In this document: piece after piece, positions 61,430-64,000 of the stretch
How positions within the stretch are numbered: position 1 is the first letter of the stretch
Layout: every line of letters begins with the position of its first letter
From: Nocardioides ungokensis
GTDB taxonomy: Bacteria; Actinomycetota; Actinomycetes; Propionibacteriales; Nocardioidaceae
Length of the DNA: 64,000 bases
Assembly: GCF_013466985.1 (NCBI RefSeq)
Contig: NZ_CP059164.1
Coordinates: 1,001,001 to 1,065,000, forward strand
Reading direction: 5' to 3'
Made by a program: the position numbers and the translations under genes
The notes under the pieces: model-generated
Databases searched by the model: none
The model's input: the letters and a program-made list of their open reading frames with translations, nothing else
What the model was told of the DNA's origin: nothing

Positions 61430-62371
61430 ATGGAGAGCACCCACGCCGCCGGCGCTCATCACGTCAAGGTTCCCGCCGGCACCGTGGTCGTCGGCGTGGA
61501 CGGCTCGAGGTCCGCCGACCAGGCCCTCGACTGGGCGGCCGAAGAGGCGTCGCTGGAGCACCGTCCCCTGACGCTGGTGCACGCGCTCGGTCCGCTGGGG
61601 ACCAGCGGGACCGCCTGGCTCGACCAGGCCGGGGTCAACCAGCGCGACATCCTCGACGCGATGCGCGCCGACGGCCAGTCCTTGCTCGACACCGCCCGCG
61701 TCCGGGTGGCCCGGAAGGCACCCGACGTGGAGGTCCACGAGGTGCTGCGCCTCGTCGACCCGCGCGAGGCGCTGCTGGACCTGTCGCACGAGGCGGCCGC
61801 ACTCGTGCTGGGGTCGCGGGGTCGCGGCCCGGTCCGCAGCCTCGTGCTCGGCTCGGTCAGCGTGGGGGTCTCGCGGCACGCGTCCTGCCCGGTGGTCATC
61901 CTGCGCCCGCACAACCAGGGGGTCGTGCGTCGAGGTGTGCTGGTGGGGGCCGACGGCACCGAGCGGTCGCGGGCGTCGCTGGAGTTCGCCTACCGCCAGG
62001 CCTCGCTGCGTCGGCTGCCCCTGACCGTCATGCACTGCTTCTGGGACGCCCAGGGGGCGACGTCGGGCGCCCACACGATCCCGGACTCCGCCGAGGGGTA
62101 CGACGACCAGCGGCTGCTGCTGGCCGAGTCGGTCAGCGGGATGACCGAGAAGTTCCCCGACGTGCACGTGCACACCGAGCTGGCCCGCGGCCTCGCCGAC
62201 GACTGCCTGGTCCGCGCCTCGGCGAGGATGGAGCTGGTGGTGGTGGGCTTCCACCACTCCGGCACCGTCTCGGGCCTGGTCTACGGCTCGGTGGCGTCGA
62301 CCGTCCTGGAGCACGCCTCCTGCGTCGTGGCCGTGGTGCCCGAGCCCGAGCGGGCACGCGAGCCCGCCTGA
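61430..62371 (+). CDS. Tandem-domain universal stress protein
   Basis: The 313-residue protein has two UspA domains. Domain 1 (about 15-155) has VVVGVDGSRSADQALDWAAEEA and the ATP-binding loop GSRGRGPVRSLVLGSVSVGV; domain 2 (about 165-305) has GVLVGADGTERSRASLEFAYRQA and VGFHHSGTVSGLVYGSVAS. The second loop is also Gly-rich but has His in place of the usual Arg. Tandem Usps bind ATP and are strongly induced in mycobacterial dormancy. A GTG nine bases upstream (61421) is an alternative start. Confidence 0.92.
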   Translation: MESTHAAGAHHVKVPAGTVVVGVDGSRSADQALDWAAEEASLEHRPLTLVHALGPLGTSGTAWLDQAGVNQRDILDAMRADGQSLLDTARVRVARKAPDVEVHEVLRLVDPREALLDLSHEAAALVLGSRGRGPVRSLVLGSVSVGVSRHASCPVVILRPHNQGVVRRGVLVGADGTERSRASLEFAYRQASLRRLPLTVMHCFWDAQGATSGAHTIPDSAEGYDDQRLLLAESVSGMTEKFPDVHVHTELARGLADDCLVRASARMELVVVGFHHSGTVSGLVYGSVASTVLEHASCVVAVVPEPERAREPA

Positions 62372-62407
62372 GCCTTGATCCACGCTGCCCGGCGTACTCG
62401 CCGGGGG

Positions 62408-62893
62408 TCAGGGTCGGCCGCCGCCACGCAGGTGCTGCCCGGCCACCATCGCGACGATGTCGGACCAGGTGACGACGCCGATCACCCGGCCGTCGTCGTC
62501 CACGACGGGCAGCGCGTCGACGAGCTCGCACACCATCAGGGCGGCGGCCTCGCGCACCGGGGCGGCATGGTGGACGCGGGGCTGCCCGTGCGCGACGTGG
62601 TCGGCGACGCGGTGGTGGCGCGAGCCGGTGGTCCCGAGCGCGGCGAGGACGTGCTCCGCGGACAGGAGGCCGCGGCAGGTCCGGTCGGGGTCCACGACGA
62701 GGAGGTGGCGCAGCGCGGTCCGCAGGAACGCGTCCAGCGCGACCGAGAGGTCGGCGTCGGAGCGGATCGCCACGATCCGGCGCGACATGATGTCGGCGAC
62801 GAGGGTCTCCCGGGGCTCCGCGTGCGGCTCCGGCTCCGCCGAGGGGTGCAGCTGTTCCACCACAGGCACAGGGTGTGGCCCCGCGGCGCGCAC
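62408..62893 (-). CDS. CBS-pair protein
   Basis: The 161-residue protein has two CBS domains: VADIMSRRIVAIRSDADLSVALDAFLRTALRHLLVVDPDRTCRGLL and APVREAAALMVCELVDALPVVDDDGRVIGVVTWSDIVAMV. The first 30 residues are Pro/Glu/His-rich. The GTG at 62893 lacks a strong ribosome-binding site, so the start may lie further in. It is 16 bases after the YchJ-like stop, in the same direction, and end-to-end with the universal stress gene. Probably a nucleotide-sensing partner of the stress set. Confidence 0.8.
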   Translation of the reverse strand: MRAAGPHPVPVVEQLHPSAEPEPHAEPRETLVADIMSRRIVAIRSDADLSVALDAFLRTALRHLLVVDPDRTCRGLLSAEHVLAALGTTGSRHHRVADHVAHGQPRVHHAAPVREAAALMVCELVDALPVVDDDGRVIGVVTWSDIVAMVAGQHLRGGGRP

Positions 62894-62909
62894 CCGGCAG
62901 AGGAGAAGG

Positions 62910-63338
62910 TCACCTCGGGCCAGGTCGCCCCGGGGGCAGGTCCTCCGCCCGGCCGTCGACGTAGACCCAACGGCCCGCTCGACGCTCGAAGGTGCTGGTC
63001 TCGTGGAGGACGCCCGGGCCGCGCGGCGTCTCGTAGTGGGCCTCGAACTCGACCGTGCCGTGCGCGTCGCCGGGGCCGCCCGCCTCGGTGCGCAGGACCA
63101 TCAGCCGGACCCAGGCCAGGGCGGGGTCGCCCGTGAGGTCGTCGGGTCGGGTGCGGGGGTGCCAGGTGCGGAAGACGTGGTCGAGGTGGCCCAGCGCGTA
63201 GGCCGCGTAGCGGGAGCGCATCAGCTCCTCGGCGGTCGTGGCCTGCTCGGCACAGCGGTGCAGGCGACCGCAGCACGCGTCGTACGCCTCCCCGCTGCCG
63301 CAGGGGCAGGACTGCTGGAGCGGTTGCTGCAGGGGCAC
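62910..63338 (-). CDS. YchJ-like SEC-C motif protein (UPF0225)
   Basis: The 142-residue protein has an N-terminal zinc SEC-C motif, CPCGSGEAYDACCGRLH, then the NTF2-like YchJ core (LMRSRYAAYALGHLDHVFRTWHPRTRPDDL, AWVRLMVLRTEAGG, GTVEFEAHYETPRG, LHETSTFERRAGRWVYVDG). The fold is common, but function is unknown. The starting ATG follows CCGGGTGCCC with no obvious ribosome-binding site. It heads a two-gene run with the CBS protein. Confidence 0.9.
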   Translation of the reverse strand: MPLQQPLQQSCPCGSGEAYDACCGRLHRCAEQATTAEELMRSRYAAYALGHLDHVFRTWHPRTRPDDLTGDPALAWVRLMVLRTEAGGPGDAHGTVEFEAHYETPRGPGVLHETSTFERRAGRWVYVDGRAEDLPPGRPGPR

Positions 63339-63364
63339 CCGGGCACCGTAACGCGCGTGTCACC

Positions 63365-63388
63365 CGCGTGGTTGTCCGCGTGGTTGTC
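63365..63388. repeat. Two exact tandem copies of CGCGTGGTTGTC
   Basis: Two 12-base copies lie side by side in the promoter region of the chelatase-like gene, followed by GAAGTGGCCCTGTTGTCC, which is partly related. They may supply two -35-like TTGTC elements. Too short for a firm claim. Confidence 0.5.
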
Positions 63389-63426
63389 GAAGTGGCCCTG
63401 TTGTCCGCGTGAGTAGCGTCGATGTC

Positions 63427-64000
63427 GTGACCTCAGCTCCACGACCTCCACCGTCGGCGAACTCAAGGCGTCCGGGCACCAGCAGAAGACGCTGCGCCAC
63501 GAGATCCGCGACAACCTCCTGGCAGCACTGCGGGAGGGGCGTGATCCATGGCCGGGCCTGCACGGCTTCGAGGACACCGTGATCCCGCAGCTCGAGCGTG
63601 CACTCATCGCCGGGCACGACGTGGTGCTGCTCGGCGAGCGCGGCCAGGGCAAGACCCGGCTGCTGCGCACCCTCGTCGGGCTGCTGGACGAGTGGACCCC
63701 GGTCATCGAGGGCAGCGAGCTCGGCGAGCACCCCTTCGAGCCGGTCACCCACGCCTCGCAGCGCCGGGCCCGGGAGCTCGGCGACGCGCTGCCCGTCGCC
63801 TGGCGGCACCGCGACGAGAGGTACGCCGAGAAGCTCGCGACCCCCGACACCTCGGTGGCCGACCTGATCGGCGACGTCGACCCGATGAAGGTGGCCGAGG
63901 GGCGCTCGCTGGGTGACCCCGAGACGATCCACTTCGGCCTGATCCCACGCAGCCACCGCGGCATCGTGGCGATCAACGAGCTGCCCGACCTCGCGGAGCG
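63427..64000 (+). CDS. Magnesium-chelatase-type AAA+ ATPase, 3' end missing, one frameshift
   Basis: The GTG at 63427 starts VTSAPRPP. One base is missing near 63447, after which the frame reads TVGELKASGHQQKTLRHEIRDN to the window end. HDVVLLGERGQGKTRLLRTLVGLL has the Walker A sequence GERGQGKT. FGLIPRSHRGIVAINELPDLAE resembles the sensor/Walker B-proximal segment of ChlI/MoxR proteins. It is probably a stress-type MoxR-like or magnesium-chelatase subunit I-like ATPase; the partner gene would lie beyond 64000. Confidence 0.75.

Overview
The window is very GC-rich and reads as chromosome of an actinobacterium, most likely a Nocardioides-like member of the Nocardioidaceae. The placement is inferred from codon use, the mfd-mazG-eno-divIC-DUF501-ppx gene order, a fused CydDC and a DevS/DevR-type two-component pair. 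No rRNA, insertion sequence, integrase or CRISPR array was found.

Region 1 (1-16.2 kb, all plus strand) is an exopolysaccharide operon whose genes mostly overlap at stop/start codons. It encodes a glycosyltransferase (cut at the window edge), an asparagine-synthase-like amidotransferase, a two-domain dehydrogenase, a heparinase-like lyase, two Wzz-like chain-length proteins, a Wzy-like polymerase, a second glycosyltransferase, a Wzx-like flippase, a GT2 glycosyltransferase and a pyruvyl transferase.

Region 2 (16.1-27.5 kb) looks like a nucleotide-sugar tailoring set. It holds a RmlC-like epimerase and a PAP2 phosphatase (minus), a sugar C-methyltransferase and a glucose-1-phosphate cytidylyltransferase (plus), a beta-helix lipoprotein (minus), and then a chain of PIG-L deacetylase, GSA-type aminotransferase, Fe/2OG-type dioxygenase, SDR epimerase and DUF4910-like peptidase.

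Region 3 (27.8-44.2 kb) is mainly housekeeping: mfd, a SurA-like lipoprotein, mazG, a methyltransferase (minus), eno, divIC, DUF501, ppx, three small envelope proteins, a family 5 uracil-DNA glycosylase, a tRNA with anticodon UAA, a membrane protein, a Bax-inhibitor-like protein, an SGNH hydrolase and cystathionine beta-synthase.

Region 4 (44.3-64 kb) starts with a glycine-betaine/choline-type ABC transporter. It continues with cydA-cydB-cydDC, a DevR/DosR-like regulator, a DoxX-like protein, a DevS/DosS-like kinase that keeps the heme-ligand histidine, a GNAT/acyl-CoA-synthetase fusion, CBS proteins, a pyridoxamine-oxidase-fold protein and a tandem universal stress protein. DevR/DosR-box-like palindromes precede cydA (a full match), the DoxX gene, and the shared PNPOx/USP promoter. 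I read this as a hypoxia/redox dormancy-type regulon.

About 35 single-base frameshifts interrupt otherwise intact proteins. Of these, 28 look like one missing base, usually in a short G or C run. They hit essential genes too, and 11 fall in one gene at 25.7-27.0 kb, so most are probably sequence errors. Coordinates of such genes are given for the whole corrected gene.
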